Positions 15,519 through 25,297 of a stretch of 38,777 nt of DNA are shown one piece after another. The translations under genes were made by a program, and so were the position numbers. The number at the start of each line of letters is the position of its first letter. Position 1 is the first letter of the stretch. The DNA lies in assembly GCA_002733885.1 (NCBI GenBank), contig NVXJ01000007.1, positions 6,460-45,236 of the forward strand. The letters run 5' to 3'. The stretch is from Arcobacter sp. (GTDB lineage: Bacteria; Campylobacterota; Campylobacteria; Campylobacterales; Sulfurimonadaceae). The notes beneath the pieces are model-generated. The model was not told where the DNA came from and did not search any database. It saw only the letters and a list, made by a program, of their open reading frames with translations.

Positions 15519-15879
15519 GAAGATATGCAATCAGCTTGGGTGTAATGTACTCATCGGGATGACAGTTACTCATTGTCCTGAGCACGAGAAGTTTAAGAAC
15601 CAAGACCGCAATAGAGACTACAACAAGTACAAGCGCAACCAAGAGCATCAAACCTTTCATAATTCAAAAGACTGGAAGGTTGCTAGAGCTGAGGCACTGA
15701 CAAGAACAGGTGGACTTTGTGAAGACTGCTTACAAATGGAGATGATTGTTAATGCTGATGTTGTAGATCATATGATCTCAATTAAAAAAGATTATTCTAA
15801 ACGTCTTGAACAATCAAACCTAAGACCACTCTGCCATGCACATCATAATAGAAAGACAGGAAGTGAAGACAATGAGTAA
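15511..15879 (+). CDS. HNH endonuclease
   Basis: GGLCEDCLQMEM...VVDHMISIKKDYSKRLEQSNLRPLCHAHHNRKT; directly upstream of terS. Confidence 0.88.
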   Translation: MPKKICNQLGCNVLIGMTVTHCPEHEKFKNQDRNRDYNKYKRNQEHQTFHNSKDWKVARAEALTRTGGLCEDCLQMEMIVNADVVDHMISIKKDYSKRLEQSNLRPLCHAHHNRKTGSEDNE

Positions 15880-16034
15880 GGGAGGGGGGCTTCTAATATC
15901 AGGAAACTTTAAGTCTCGTTTATCGACCTCCTGTTATCTTCTTACAAAAACCGTTTTTCGAAATGGTGGAAACTAATGACGTATTTTTTAAGGTTAGAAA
16001 ACCAAACCTTGAACCTTAAGCGAAATGATTAATT

Positions 16035-16583
16035 ATGGGCAAGAAGATTGATTGGATATTTATCAAGTCTGAGTATGAAGAGACACCTAAATCGGTTCGT
16101 CTTATTGCCAGCGAGAACGGGATTTCACATACCTATATTAATAAGAAATCCAAGGCTGAAAATTGGAAAAAGTTTGAGTCAGATTCAACTATTGACACAG
16201 CTGCTATTTACAAAAAATATAAGATTGGCAAGGTTGCCATTAGAAAGGTCCAGGAAGTAGTGGAAATGCTTGGCAACAATTATTCTCCATTATTCGAACC
16301 TACTATTTTAATGTTCGCAAATAATTATGAACTCTACTTAGATATGAAAACTCAGCTTGATAAGGTCGGCGTACTTCGCACCACTTCAAAAGGTACGAGA
16401 ATTATGTCTGAAGAGTACAAGGCCTTAGCTTACATAGAAAAGCGTTTGTCTGAGCTTGGTATAGAACTTGGCTTCACTACTGCGGCCGCAAAGAAGCTAG
16501 GTCTTGTTAAGTCTGAGGATAAAACACAGTCCACTGTATTTGATTTGAACGATAAGGTGGTCAAGTGTGCTATTGATGTTTGA
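16035..16583 (+). CDS. Terminase small subunit (P27-like)
   Basis: Position before TerL; C-terminal LSELGIELGFTTAAAKKLGLV. Confidence 0.75.
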   Translation: MGKKIDWIFIKSEYEETPKSVRLIASENGISHTYINKKSKAENWKKFESDSTIDTAAIYKKYKIGKVAIRKVQEVVEMLGNNYSPLFEPTILMFANNYELYLDMKTQLDKVGVLRTTSKGTRIMSEEYKALAYIEKRLSELGIELGFTTAAAKKLGLVKSEDKTQSTVFDLNDKVVKCAIDV

Positions 16584-16612
16584 TAAAACTATGAAAGCTA
16601 ACGTATACCTGT

Positions 16613-18274
16613 ATGTCTAAACCTTATTACGAAAAGACTTTTGACCGGCATAAAAAAGATTTAGAAGATGTAGCTTCAGGTAAACGAAATGATTGGCGTT
16701 TCAATAAAGAACTTGGAACTAAGTATGTCGTTGTTATACAAGAGCTCAAGCACTTTGAAGGGGAATGGGCTGGGGAAAACATCGTCCTTGAGTCTTGGCA
16801 AAAGAAAGGCCTTGCAATATGCTTTGGATGGCAAAAGAAAAGATTAGATAAAGATGGAAACCCTCTTTTAAAGAACGGTGAAATTCAATGGGTAAGACGT
16901 TTTAACACAGCCTTTTGGTTTATCCCTAGAAAAAATGGTAAGTCCATACTTGCTTCAGGTGTGATTATCGCTGAAGCTGTCCTTACCGTGGAAAAAGGAA
17001 ATCAAATAGTTTCCTTTGCAACTAAGAAAGACCAGGCTAAAATTGTTTGGAATGGTTGTTCAAAGATGATCAAGTCAAACAAGGGCATAGCTGCTAACTC
17101 AAATGAAGCCTACTCGGTGCTTAATATATTTCCAACGGATACAACTATCAAACCCTTAGGGCGTGATTCTAAAACTGAAGATGGGCTCAATGTTGGTTTA
17201 GGAGTAGGGGATGAAATACATGCGCACCCGGACCGTGGTTTGATTGAAGTTATTGAGTCCTCTCAAGGTGCTAGGGTTGAACCCTTGATGTTTTATGTGA
17301 CCACCGCAGGGTTTGACACGGCCTCCGTTGGTTATCAAGAGTATGAACATGCTAAGAAGGTGTTAGATGGCGTCATAGAAGATGATGGGTACTTTGCCTT
17401 TGTCTGTGAAATGGATGAAGGGGATGATCCTTTTGATGAAGCCTCATGGCTTAAGGCAAATCCAAATCTTGGAATTTCTAAAAGCTACGACTACATGCGT
17501 AAACAAGCAAACCAAGCCAAACTAAGAAGCGAATCATTAAATAACTTTTTAGTAAAAGATCTTAACAAATGGGTAAACGCATCTGAGAACTTTATCAAGT
17601 TTGAGGATTGGGAAAATTGTAAGGCTGATGAAATAGACTTATCTCAGGCCACAGGTGTTCTTCTTGGTGTTGACTTGTCTCGTACCGATGACTTCACAGC
17701 CCTTGCTAAGACTTATCTGTTCCCAAACAATAGGTGCCACACTACGCAGCACTACTACATCCCTAAAGATACCGTGCAAGAAAGAGAAAGAGAACTCAGA
17801 GCACCACTAGCTAAATGGATATTGCAAGGATACATAACAGCTACTCCAGGTAGTGTCATAGATCTAGACTACATAGAACAAGATATCTTAAAAGAAATAT
17901 CCTCTGGAGTAGAAGAAGTTTGTTATGATCCATACCGCGCGGCTACATTAATCTCAAACATTGAAAAAAATAGTGAGTTTGAGGACTGCGTACAAATTCG
18001 TCAAGGCTACCTAACCATTAGTGAGCCAACCTTCAACTTCAAAGACTACATAAAAAAAGGATCCTTAACCCACGATGGCAACCCCGTAACTAAGTGGATG
18101 GTGTCTAACATGAGTGTACTAAGTGATGCAACGGGTAATGTCAAGCCAGATAAGTCAAAGCCTAACCGTAAGATAGATGGTTGTGCTGCCATTATTAATA
18201 CGTTAGCTAGAGCTATTGCTTATGAACCTAAGGTTAAGAGTGTGTATGAAGAGAGAGGGCTGAGACAGGTATAG
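16613..18274 (+). CDS. terL: Terminase large subunit
   Basis: WFIPRKNGKS (Walker A-like), LNVGLGVGDEIHAHPD, nuclease motif GVDLSRTDDFTAL. Confidence 0.93.
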   Translation: MSKPYYEKTFDRHKKDLEDVASGKRNDWRFNKELGTKYVVVIQELKHFEGEWAGENIVLESWQKKGLAICFGWQKKRLDKDGNPLLKNGEIQWVRRFNTAFWFIPRKNGKSILASGVIIAEAVLTVEKGNQIVSFATKKDQAKIVWNGCSKMIKSNKGIAANSNEAYSVLNIFPTDTTIKPLGRDSKTEDGLNVGLGVGDEIHAHPDRGLIEVIESSQGARVEPLMFYVTTAGFDTASVGYQEYEHAKKVLDGVIEDDGYFAFVCEMDEGDDPFDEASWLKANPNLGISKSYDYMRKQANQAKLRSESLNNFLVKDLNKWVNASENFIKFEDWENCKADEIDLSQATGVLLGVDLSRTDDFTALAKTYLFPNNRCHTTQHYYIPKDTVQERERELRAPLAKWILQGYITATPGSVIDLDYIEQDILKEISSGVEEVCYDPYRAATLISNIEKNSEFEDCVQIRQGYLTISEPTFNFKDYIKKGSLTHDGNPVTKWMVSNMSVLSDATGNVKPDKSKPNRKIDGCAAIINTLARAIAYEPKVKSVYEERGLRQV

Positions 18275-18485
18275 AAGTGTTACAATAAGGAACTAAACAG
18301 TTTAGTTAGACATTATATTTAAGTATTAATCCAAGTAAAGTAGCTATAATGCGACTCATAAAACGTAACAGTTACTAAACTACACAAATCTTTAAGTATG
18401 TTGTGTATGATTTGGTATAGATATTGCTATTTAGCATAGTGTGTTACTATTAACACAGAAGTAGAAAACATCTTAAGGAGTTTTT

Positions 18486-18509
18486 ATGAGAGATTTAACA
18501 AGAGTTTAA
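18486..18509 (+). CDS. 7-codon mini-ORF (MRDLTRV) with strong Shine-Dalgarno
   Basis: TTAAGGAGTTTTTATG directly upstream. Confidence 0.3.
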   Translation: MRDLTRV

Positions 18510-18523
18510 TTATTAAGTTCGTT

Positions 18524-18547
18524 ACTGATAGTAGTCTAACTATCAGT
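18524..18547 (+). terminator. Hairpin ACTGATAGT-AGTCTA-ACTATCAGT followed by TTT
   Basis: Perfect 9-bp stem, 6-nt loop, at the end of the post-terL intergenic region. Confidence 0.5.
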
Positions 18548-19225
18548 TTTCCCCCTTTTCCCTTCTACCTTTTCCTCCCAGAAAAAATTATATAACCATT
18601 TAAAAGAAGCACCGAAATTTACAGCATCATGTTCCTGTATTTGATGTTCAATATATTGCTCATAAAACTTATAATTATTTTTTATTGGATTTCTAAAAGC
18701 ATCTTTAACAATAGTTTCATCAAATACTTCATTTTTTAATGCAATACCTATCTGCTCATATATATTGATAAATTCTATCATTTGATTTATGATTTTTTCA
18801 CCATCAGTTGACGTTTTACAAGGAGGATTTTTTCCTGCTTTAGAAGGAATATGCTTACCTTGGTCATCTGTTTCACAAACCCACCCATGAACTTCATCCG
18901 GTGTTAGCGGGTCTTGTTGATTTATTCTATCTGTAAAATTTATGTACTTTCCATTGGTACTTTTTATTATTTCTTTTTTACTACAAGTAAGTATATCAAG
19001 CTCATCTCTTATTTGCATGAGATTTTTTGATATAGATCCTATTTCTGCTGTTGTAAAGGAGCGTCGATTCCAGTCGTGATTTGCTTTTAACTGCCTTTTG
19101 TTAATTATAATAGTTATTGTAATAGCTGCAATGGATACTATACTTGCAAAAACACTTAGTCCTATATACCAATTTAATCTATTTGTAGCTACTTCTAATG
19201 CCATTATTGTTGTGTTGTTATCCAT
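18536..19225 (-). CDS. DUF4760-like membrane-anchored protein, moron between terL and portal
   Basis: N-terminal TM (LSVFASIVSIAAITITIII), then NHDWNRRSFTTAEI...; opposite strand inside the late module. Confidence 0.6.
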   Translation of the reverse strand: MDNNTTIMALEVATNRLNWYIGLSVFASIVSIAAITITIIINKRQLKANHDWNRRSFTTAEIGSISKNLMQIRDELDILTCSKKEIIKSTNGKYINFTDRINQQDPLTPDEVHGWVCETDDQGKHIPSKAGKNPPCKTSTDGEKIINQMIEFINIYEQIGIALKNEVFDETIVKDAFRNPIKNNYKFYEQYIEHQIQEHDAVNFGASFKWLYNFFWEEKVEGKRGKTDS

Positions 19226-19406
19226 TACTTAACCTCTTCAATATAAAACTCTATTTCTAATGGTATTATATTGTAATGACATTATGATTAGTATTAATTG
19301 TAAAAAATGTATTTATTATTTTGTAACACGATCTTTCTAGAGATAAAAACTTTTAATTTTGTTTAAGTGAAAGATACTTTATTTAATAAAATTGTATATT
19401 TTTTTA

Positions 19407-19436
19407 CAAAAAGCTTGCGGATCCGCAAGCTTTTTG
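19407..19436. terminator. Bidirectional intrinsic terminator, 30-nt perfect palindrome
   Basis: CAAAAAGCTTGCGGATCCGCAAGCTTTTTG; GC-containing stem with T5 on both strands. Confidence 0.75.
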
Positions 19437-19463
19437 ACCCTTTCCTATTTTCTGCTCTATATT
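19434..19463 (+). promoter_or_regulatory. Candidate promoter TTGACC-18 nt-TATATT overlapping the terminator's 3' edge
   Basis: TTGACCCTTTCCTATTTTCTGCTCTATATT. Confidence 0.45.
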
Positions 19464-19469
19464 TCGTCC

Positions 19470-19679
19470 ATGCAAAAACTTAAAAGTATTTTTATTATAT
19501 ATATTTTTTTTATAATCATCTCGTCCATTATAGGGGTAGGTGTATTTTTTATTAGTGAAAAATATTCTAGTTTTATATTTGGGACACTTCTTGTTCTATC
19601 TTCTTTAGTAATCTTATTTATTTTTATAAAAGCCTTTGTGTTTAATACCAAAGACAGTCATGATGGTGAAGAATCGTGA
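19470..19679 (+). CDS. Small two-TM protein (MQKLKSIFIIYIFF...; ORF track start 19392 lies upstream of the terminator)
   Basis: 69 aa, overlaps the portal GTG start. Confidence 0.55.
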   Translation: MQKLKSIFIIYIFFIIISSIIGVGVFFISEKYSSFIFGTLLVLSSLVILFIFIKAFVFNTKDSHDGEES

Positions 19680-20890
19680 ATTTTTTAGATCAATTTTCCA
19701 TTTCAGATGCCAAAGCAGAGGGCTCTTCCGAGAACACTAGCACGATAAGCGCTTTACTAGGTGGAATCGGTTCTGATGCTATAAATGCGTCAAATGCTCA
19801 AAAAATAGCAGCCGTTTTTGCATGTATCAATGTAAAAGCAAATGCGCTTGCCGTAATTCCTATCAAAACTTATAAACGCGTAGGGGATAGGAAGGAAGAA
19901 GATTATACTAACCCTCTTTTTTCTTTATTACGTTACGCCCCAAACGACACCTTAATCATATCCCTTTATAAAAAGATGATTTCTCAAGACCTTGATCTTC
20001 GGGGAAACCATTATTCTCAAATTGTTAGAAATGGATTAGGGGTAATACAGTCAATTCACCCATTAGTAGCTGATAACATGGAAGTATCGTTAGCTCATGG
20101 TGTGAAAACATTTAAGTATAACGGTGTTCCTGTTGCATCTACAAAAATACTTCATATTTTTGATATACCAGACGTGACAGGGACAAAAGGCATATCTCGT
20201 ATAGAGTATGCAAAAGAGTGTCTTCAGTTCGCAAAAAACACTTCTTCTCATGGGAATAGGCTCTTTAAAAATTCAGCTTCACCATCTGGAAGTTTTGAGA
20301 TTGAGGGATCTCTTAGCCAAGAAGCATTTGATCGTTTAAAATCTGATTTAGATAAAAAATGGGTAGGTTTATCAAATCTAGGAAAACCGCTACTTTTAGA
20401 AGAGGGGCTGACTTTTAAGCCTTTAGATATAAAAAACTCAGATGCTGAATGGTTAGAAAGTAGAAAGTTTAACCGTGAAGAAGTAGCTGCTATATTTGGT
20501 GTTCCTGTCGCAATGATTAATGATGCTGCTAATACTGCTTATGGAAACCTAGAACAAAAATATCTTGAGTTTTCAACGGGAACAATTTTTACTATTACCA
20601 CAATTTTAGAAGAGCAGTTCAGACAATCTTTGCTGACACCTCAAGAAAAAAACACAACAGTCATAAAATTTAAATATAACGCAATGTTAAGAGTAGATAC
20701 CGCAACAAGAGGCGAATATTACAAAACGCGTTTTAACACAGCCTCTATCACTCCAAATCAAATTCTTGGATATGAAGATGAAAATGGATTTGATGGTGGT
20801 GACGAAAGATACTTACAACTAAATATAGCAACGGTCAAAGATGTGAATTCAGGAAAAAATCTTAAAAAAGGAGGCTCTAATAATGAATGA
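19676..20890 (+). CDS. Portal protein (HK97 family)
   Basis: VFACINVKANALAVIPIKTYKR..., ESRKFNREEVAAIFGVPVAMI; gene order. Confidence 0.92.
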   Translation: MNFLDQFSISDAKAEGSSENTSTISALLGGIGSDAINASNAQKIAAVFACINVKANALAVIPIKTYKRVGDRKEEDYTNPLFSLLRYAPNDTLIISLYKKMISQDLDLRGNHYSQIVRNGLGVIQSIHPLVADNMEVSLAHGVKTFKYNGVPVASTKILHIFDIPDVTGTKGISRIEYAKECLQFAKNTSSHGNRLFKNSASPSGSFEIEGSLSQEAFDRLKSDLDKKWVGLSNLGKPLLLEEGLTFKPLDIKNSDAEWLESRKFNREEVAAIFGVPVAMINDAANTAYGNLEQKYLEFSTGTIFTITTILEEQFRQSLLTPQEKNTTVIKFKYNAMLRVDTATRGEYYKTRFNTASITPNQILGYEDENGFDGGDERYLQLNIATVKDVNSGKNLKKGGSNNE

Positions 20891-21596
20891 AATTGTTATT
20901 AAAGGTGTTGTTGGTAGTTGGGCGGTTGATCCCGAAGATATTACCTATAGACTTAAAAATATGGATGGTGATGTACTTGTACCGATTGACTCAATTGGAG
21001 GATCTGTTATCGCTGGAATTGCTATTTATAATGCATTCAAAGAGTATAACAAAGGGAAAATCACTTTTCGTATTATGGGTGTTGCAGCATCTATTTCATC
21101 ATACATCGTTTTATCAGGAGACTCTATTGAGGCTTATGACAACACGACATATATGATTCACAACGCTTCTCTTCCAGTACAAGGTGATCATCATAAGCTA
21201 AGAAAGGTAGCGGATATTGCTGAAGGGCTGTCTTCTATTATTGCGAAAGCTTATGCTTCTAAAACTGGTTTAAGTGAAGACGAGATAAAAAAACTCATGG
21301 ATTCAGAAACCTTTTATTTCGGTGGTGAGATGAAGGAAGCTGGCTTTATTGATGAGCTGCTGACTACTGAAAGTAACGTAACGAAGGCTGAAGCTGTGGC
21401 TGTGTCTCTTGAACATTTAAAGGCTTGTAATAACGATGTCCGAGAACACGAAAGTGATTTATCTTTTGAGGCAATAGCAAAACTACTGCCGCAAAAAGTA
21501 ATTATCAATCAAGTTGAAAACAAAGTGGTGGACTTGTCCGCTCAACAAAAAAGATCTCGCGATCTTGATATCTTAACAGAAGGAACAAACCTATGA
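20883..21596 (+). CDS. ClpP-like head maturation protease
   Basis: DSIGGSVIAGIAIYNAFKEY, MGVAASISSYIVLSGD, YMIHNASLPVQGD. Confidence 0.9.
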   Translation: MNEIVIKGVVGSWAVDPEDITYRLKNMDGDVLVPIDSIGGSVIAGIAIYNAFKEYNKGKITFRIMGVAASISSYIVLSGDSIEAYDNTTYMIHNASLPVQGDHHKLRKVADIAEGLSSIIAKAYASKTGLSEDEIKKLMDSETFYFGGEMKEAGFIDELLTTESNVTKAEAVAVSLEHLKACNNDVREHESDLSFEAIAKLLPQKVIINQVENKVVDLSAQQKRSRDLDILTEGTNL

Positions 21597-22750
21597 ACTT
21601 ACTAGAATTAATCAATGCCCGAGCTGAAAAGCTAACACAGATGAAAGCCTTTAACAATGAAAACCCAACAATGGATGACGCTACTCTAGGTAAATACAAT
21701 GCTTTAAATAATGAGTTTCAACAACTTAATCGTCAAGTGTCATTGGCTGAAGCTGAAAATATTTTGGCTGACCAAGTAGATCCATTATTGAATGGTGGTA
21801 ACTTAGATGAAGCTGCTGCTCAAAGTGATTATATTGGTGCTTTTGTAAACATGCTTCAAGGTAGACAAAGCGTCGAAGACTCTTTATTACTTGCTGAGAA
21901 TGCTGTTCATACAGGTGTTGATAGTGAAGGTGGATTTTTAGTTCCAGAAGAGTGGACAAAAAACATCTTTGAAACGCTAAAAGATGATTCTGATATCCGT
22001 AAGCATATTACAATCAAGCAAACAAAAACTACAACAAACATGCCTATTGATGGTGATGATATTGAGTTTGCCTGGTTGGCTGAACTTGCTGACTATCCAG
22101 AGTTACAACCAACTTTTGGTATGAAACAACTTGGCGCGCATAAAGCAGGTGGTGTTGTTCTAATTTCAAGAGAAGAGATTTTTGACTCTGTTTACAATGT
22201 CCAAAAGATTATTGAGAATAAGATGCGCCGTGGTATTACGAATGCAGATGATAAAGCATTTGTAACGGGTTCAGGTACTGACCGACCTACAGGTATTGTA
22301 ACGGCTACGACGCAAGAAGTAGTTACTGCTGCATTAGGTATTTCTTACAAAAACTTAGTGTCTATGAAATACAAAGTTCCGCCTCAGCATCGTAAACATG
22401 CAAGATGGAGAGCCAGTGATGCATTTCTGGAAGCTGTTGAAAATATGCTAGATGGAAATGGTCGTCCTATTTTCACTGAAGGGTCTATCGCTAAAGGAAC
22501 ACCTTCAACACTTCTTGGATTTCCTATTGATGCAGACAACAACCTAGACAATACGATTGCGCTTGGTAAGACACCTGCCTTATTTGGAAACTTTAAAGCG
22601 TATGTAGGTGCAGACAGAGGGATGCTTTATGTTCAAATTTTACGTGAAAAGTATGCAACAAAAGGGGCAATTGGTATCTTAGTTGATAAGCGTACAGATG
22701 GCGATCTTGCTGATGTAAAAGCTATGGCTAAACTTACGATTGGGGCATAA
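21593..22750 (+). CDS. Major capsid protein (HK97 fold)
   Basis: N-terminal scaffold-like region, then GGFLVPEEWTKNIFETLKDDSDIRKH...GSGTDRPTGI. Confidence 0.92.
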   Translation: MNLLELINARAEKLTQMKAFNNENPTMDDATLGKYNALNNEFQQLNRQVSLAEAENILADQVDPLLNGGNLDEAAAQSDYIGAFVNMLQGRQSVEDSLLLAENAVHTGVDSEGGFLVPEEWTKNIFETLKDDSDIRKHITIKQTKTTTNMPIDGDDIEFAWLAELADYPELQPTFGMKQLGAHKAGGVVLISREEIFDSVYNVQKIIENKMRRGITNADDKAFVTGSGTDRPTGIVTATTQEVVTAALGISYKNLVSMKYKVPPQHRKHARWRASDAFLEAVENMLDGNGRPIFTEGSIAKGTPSTLLGFPIDADNNLDNTIALGKTPALFGNFKAYVGADRGMLYVQILREKYATKGAIGILVDKRTDGDLADVKAMAKLTIGA

Positions 22751-22753
22751 GCT

Positions 22754-23161
22754 ATGAAAAAGTTAATGGTTGTATTTGTAATGAGTTGGGGAAATTCAAC
22801 CAACTCATACAAGGTCAAAGATGAAGCTTCATTTGAAAAGGATCAATACTTAGGACTAATTTCAGAGGGTACGGCTAAACCTAAGAACCAAAAGCAGTAT
22901 GTTGAGATTTTAAAAGAAGTGGAAAAAGAAAAAGAATCTCTTCTTGCCACTGAAGCTGAAAAAAATGCTCTGATTCAAAAAGAAACCTTAGCTTTAGAAC
23001 TAAGAGAACTTTATAAACAAGTGGCTCTTAAAGTAGCTGAGATTGAAGGCATTGTTCTTTCTGATGAAGAGGTTGAAAACTTTATCAATGAAAAGCTAAA
23101 TGGTGAGCCTGTAGTTCTTGTGAATAAAGCTGACATCATCATCCCAGAAGGAAAAAAGTAA
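22754..23161 (+). CDS. Hypothetical structural-region protein
   Basis: Position between capsid and connector; coiled-coil-like. Confidence 0.6.
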   Translation: MKKLMVVFVMSWGNSTNSYKVKDEASFEKDQYLGLISEGTAKPKNQKQYVEILKEVEKEKESLLATEAEKNALIQKETLALELRELYKQVALKVAEIEGIVLSDEEVENFINEKLNGEPVVLVNKADIIIPEGKK

Positions 23162-23164
23162 CTC

Positions 23165-23740
23165 ATGGGTCTAAAACTTAAAACAGCTTCGACATCTTTG
23201 CCAGTAGATTTGGTATTGGCAAAGGCGCATCTTAATATCTTGGATAACCAAGAAGATTTTTATATCACCTCTTTGATTGAAGCGGCTACAAATTTAGCTG
23301 AAGAGATTATGGGAAGACAAATTGTGTCTGCGGTGTATGAATTAACTATGGATGTTTTACCGGTGTGTTTTGAGTTGCCTAGACCTGAACTTATAAGTGT
23401 TGATATTATTCAATATATAGCGCCTGAGGATACTTTGTTTAGTACCTTGGACGCTTCTTTATACATAGTTGATGATACTAATATGATTGGTGAAGTTAGT
23501 AAACACCCAGATATTTCGTACCCATCTGTAAGAGCAATTAAAAACAGTGTGAAAGTGACTTATACAACAGGTTACAAGAACCAAAGTTCCGTTCCTGCTG
23601 CTATAAAACATTGGATTCTTTTACAGGTGGGTACCTGGTATGAGCATAGAGAAGAAGTAGTGGTTGGTGTTTCGTCAACTAGCATTAAAAATAAGTATAA
23701 CGACATGCTCTTGAACATGTACAAGTTGGTGAAGATATGA
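23165..23740 (+). CDS. Head-tail connector protein (HK97 gp6-like)
   Basis: LVLAKAHLNILDNQEDFYITSLIEAATNLAEEIMGRQIV...VKVTYTTGY. Confidence 0.85.
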   Translation: MGLKLKTASTSLPVDLVLAKAHLNILDNQEDFYITSLIEAATNLAEEIMGRQIVSAVYELTMDVLPVCFELPRPELISVDIIQYIAPEDTLFSTLDASLYIVDDTNMIGEVSKHPDISYPSVRAIKNSVKVTYTTGYKNQSSVPAAIKHWILLQVGTWYEHREEVVVGVSSTSIKNKYNDMLLNMYKLVKI

Positions 23741-24051
23741 GATCAGCAAGCCTAAAACATACAATTGTCATTCAATCTTCAATCGAAATTCCAGATAGTT
23801 TTGGTGGAGTTTCTAAATCATGGAATGACTTTAAAACTGTTAGGGCCAGTGTTAAACCTCAAAGCGCAAAAGAGTTTTTTAGCGCCGGTGTTCAAGCTGA
23901 AGCCACACATAAAATTGAAGTTCGTTATGTATTAGGGCTTAATCCTAAGATGCGAATTTTATTTGGAACGAGAGTCTTTGATATTAAATCAATTTTAAAT
24001 ATTCAAGAGCGCAATAAGGTTCTTCATATTATCTGTACGGAGGTTCTGTAA
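23737..24051 (+). CDS. Head-tail adaptor/stopper protein
   Basis: SSIEIPDSFGGVSKSWNDFKTVRASVKPQSAKEFFSAGVQAEATHKIEVRY. Confidence 0.85.
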   Translation: MRSASLKHTIVIQSSIEIPDSFGGVSKSWNDFKTVRASVKPQSAKEFFSAGVQAEATHKIEVRYVLGLNPKMRILFGTRVFDIKSILNIQERNKVLHIICTEVL

Positions 24052-24536
24052 TGGAAAATCCCATAGGTGTAAGTGTTTCAGGTTTAGAAGAACTATTTTC
24101 AAAGTTAAAAATTTTGCCTGAAGTTCTTGCTAAAAGGGTGATTGTCGGTGCTGTTAGAGCAGGGGCCTCTGTAATATGGAAAGAAGCTAAGAATAATGTA
24201 CCTGTACATAATGCGGTACTCCTATCATCTCTTAGAATTGTGAAAAGAAAACCTAAAAATAAAAATTTAATCTGGTTTACAGTGACTCCTAGTTCAAAAA
24301 TTATTAAAAAAGGGTTGATCGCTTTAGGTGTTGAAAAAAAGGTTTGGATTAATAAACGAACAGGGTTTAAATCCAGTAACTATGACAATTATGGAGGGTA
24401 CGTTGAACTTGGAAATTCAAAGGTAGCCCCTCAACCTTACCTTTTACCTGCTTATGAAAATAAAGGTGAAGAGTCCATTAAGGCTGTTGAAAAATATATG
24501 AAAAAACGTTTAGATAGAGAGATAGGTAAATTATGA
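24051..24536 (+). CDS. HK97 gp10-like tail completion protein
   Basis: Position and NVPVHNAVLLSSLRIVKR...YGGYVELGNSKVAPQPYLLPAYE. Confidence 0.82.
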   Translation: MENPIGVSVSGLEELFSKLKILPEVLAKRVIVGAVRAGASVIWKEAKNNVPVHNAVLLSSLRIVKRKPKNKNLIWFTVTPSSKIIKKGLIALGVEKKVWINKRTGFKSSNYDNYGGYVELGNSKVAPQPYLLPAYENKGEESIKAVEKYMKKRLDREIGKL

Positions 24537-24880
24537 TTGAACAAGAACTATTTTCTCATTTGTTAACAAAAGTTACGTTGGTAAATGAGAGGGTATATCC
24601 CTCGTTAATGCCTCAAGATTGTTTGAAACCAGCTTTGGTTTATTCAATTACGAATGATGCAGACACTCAAGGTTTCAATGGTGGTTTAACAGGCTTCAAA
24701 GTAAGAGTTCAGATCGATTGTTATTCGACATCTTACGCTGAAGTTAAAGAACTTAAAAATGCTGTCAAAGCAGCGCTCTATTCATTTATATATTATCCTC
24801 ATGGGTTAAATACCAGGGATAATTATGAAGAAGATGTGCAGCTACACAGACAGTTAATTGATTTTAGTTTAAAAGGATAA
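24533..24880 (+). CDS. Tail completion protein (DUF3168-like)
   Basis: VNERVYPSLMPQDCLKPALVYSI...VQIDCYSTSYAEVKELKNAVKAAL. Confidence 0.8.
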   Translation: MIEQELFSHLLTKVTLVNERVYPSLMPQDCLKPALVYSITNDADTQGFNGGLTGFKVRVQIDCYSTSYAEVKELKNAVKAALYSFIYYPHGLNTRDNYEEDVQLHRQLIDFSLKG

Positions 24881-24883
24881 ATC

Positions 24884-25297
24884 ATGGGTATCAGAACAGT
24901 TGGTCACAAAGTAAAAGCAAATTCAAAAGATTGTGGGACATTGCAGTCTCTTGGTGAAATTAGTCAAAAGCGTGCGGTTAAAGAGTACGACCCTATTAAT
25001 GCTGAAGATATTTTACAGGCACTGGGAAAGATTAAAACAGATCCTATTGCTATGAGTGTTATTTATGATCCAGATGACGCACTTGGAGTAGGAGAACTTG
25101 AAGCGGCTTTTAAAGCAGCGACACCTATTCCTTTTGCTATTGAGTTGTCAGATAAGTTGATTACAACTGGGACAACATTTACTTGGGCCTTAGCTTTAAT
25201 CAATGAGTTTAAACTAACTCAAGACGCGGATGGTTTTGTTATCGCTAACTTTACAGCGAACCTGAATGGTGCTCCAACTGTTACGGCGGCTGCATAA
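24884..25297 (+). CDS. Major tail (tube) protein
   Basis: Position and composition. Confidence 0.75.
   Translation: MGIRTVGHKVKANSKDCGTLQSLGEISQKRAVKEYDPINAEDILQALGKIKTDPIAMSVIYDPDDALGVGELEAAFKAATPIPFAIELSDKLITTGTTFTWALALINEFKLTQDADGFVIANFTANLNGAPTVTAAA

Noticed and set aside
16048-16260. Plus-strand ORF inside terS
   Set aside because: Alternative frame; terS has better positional and sequence support
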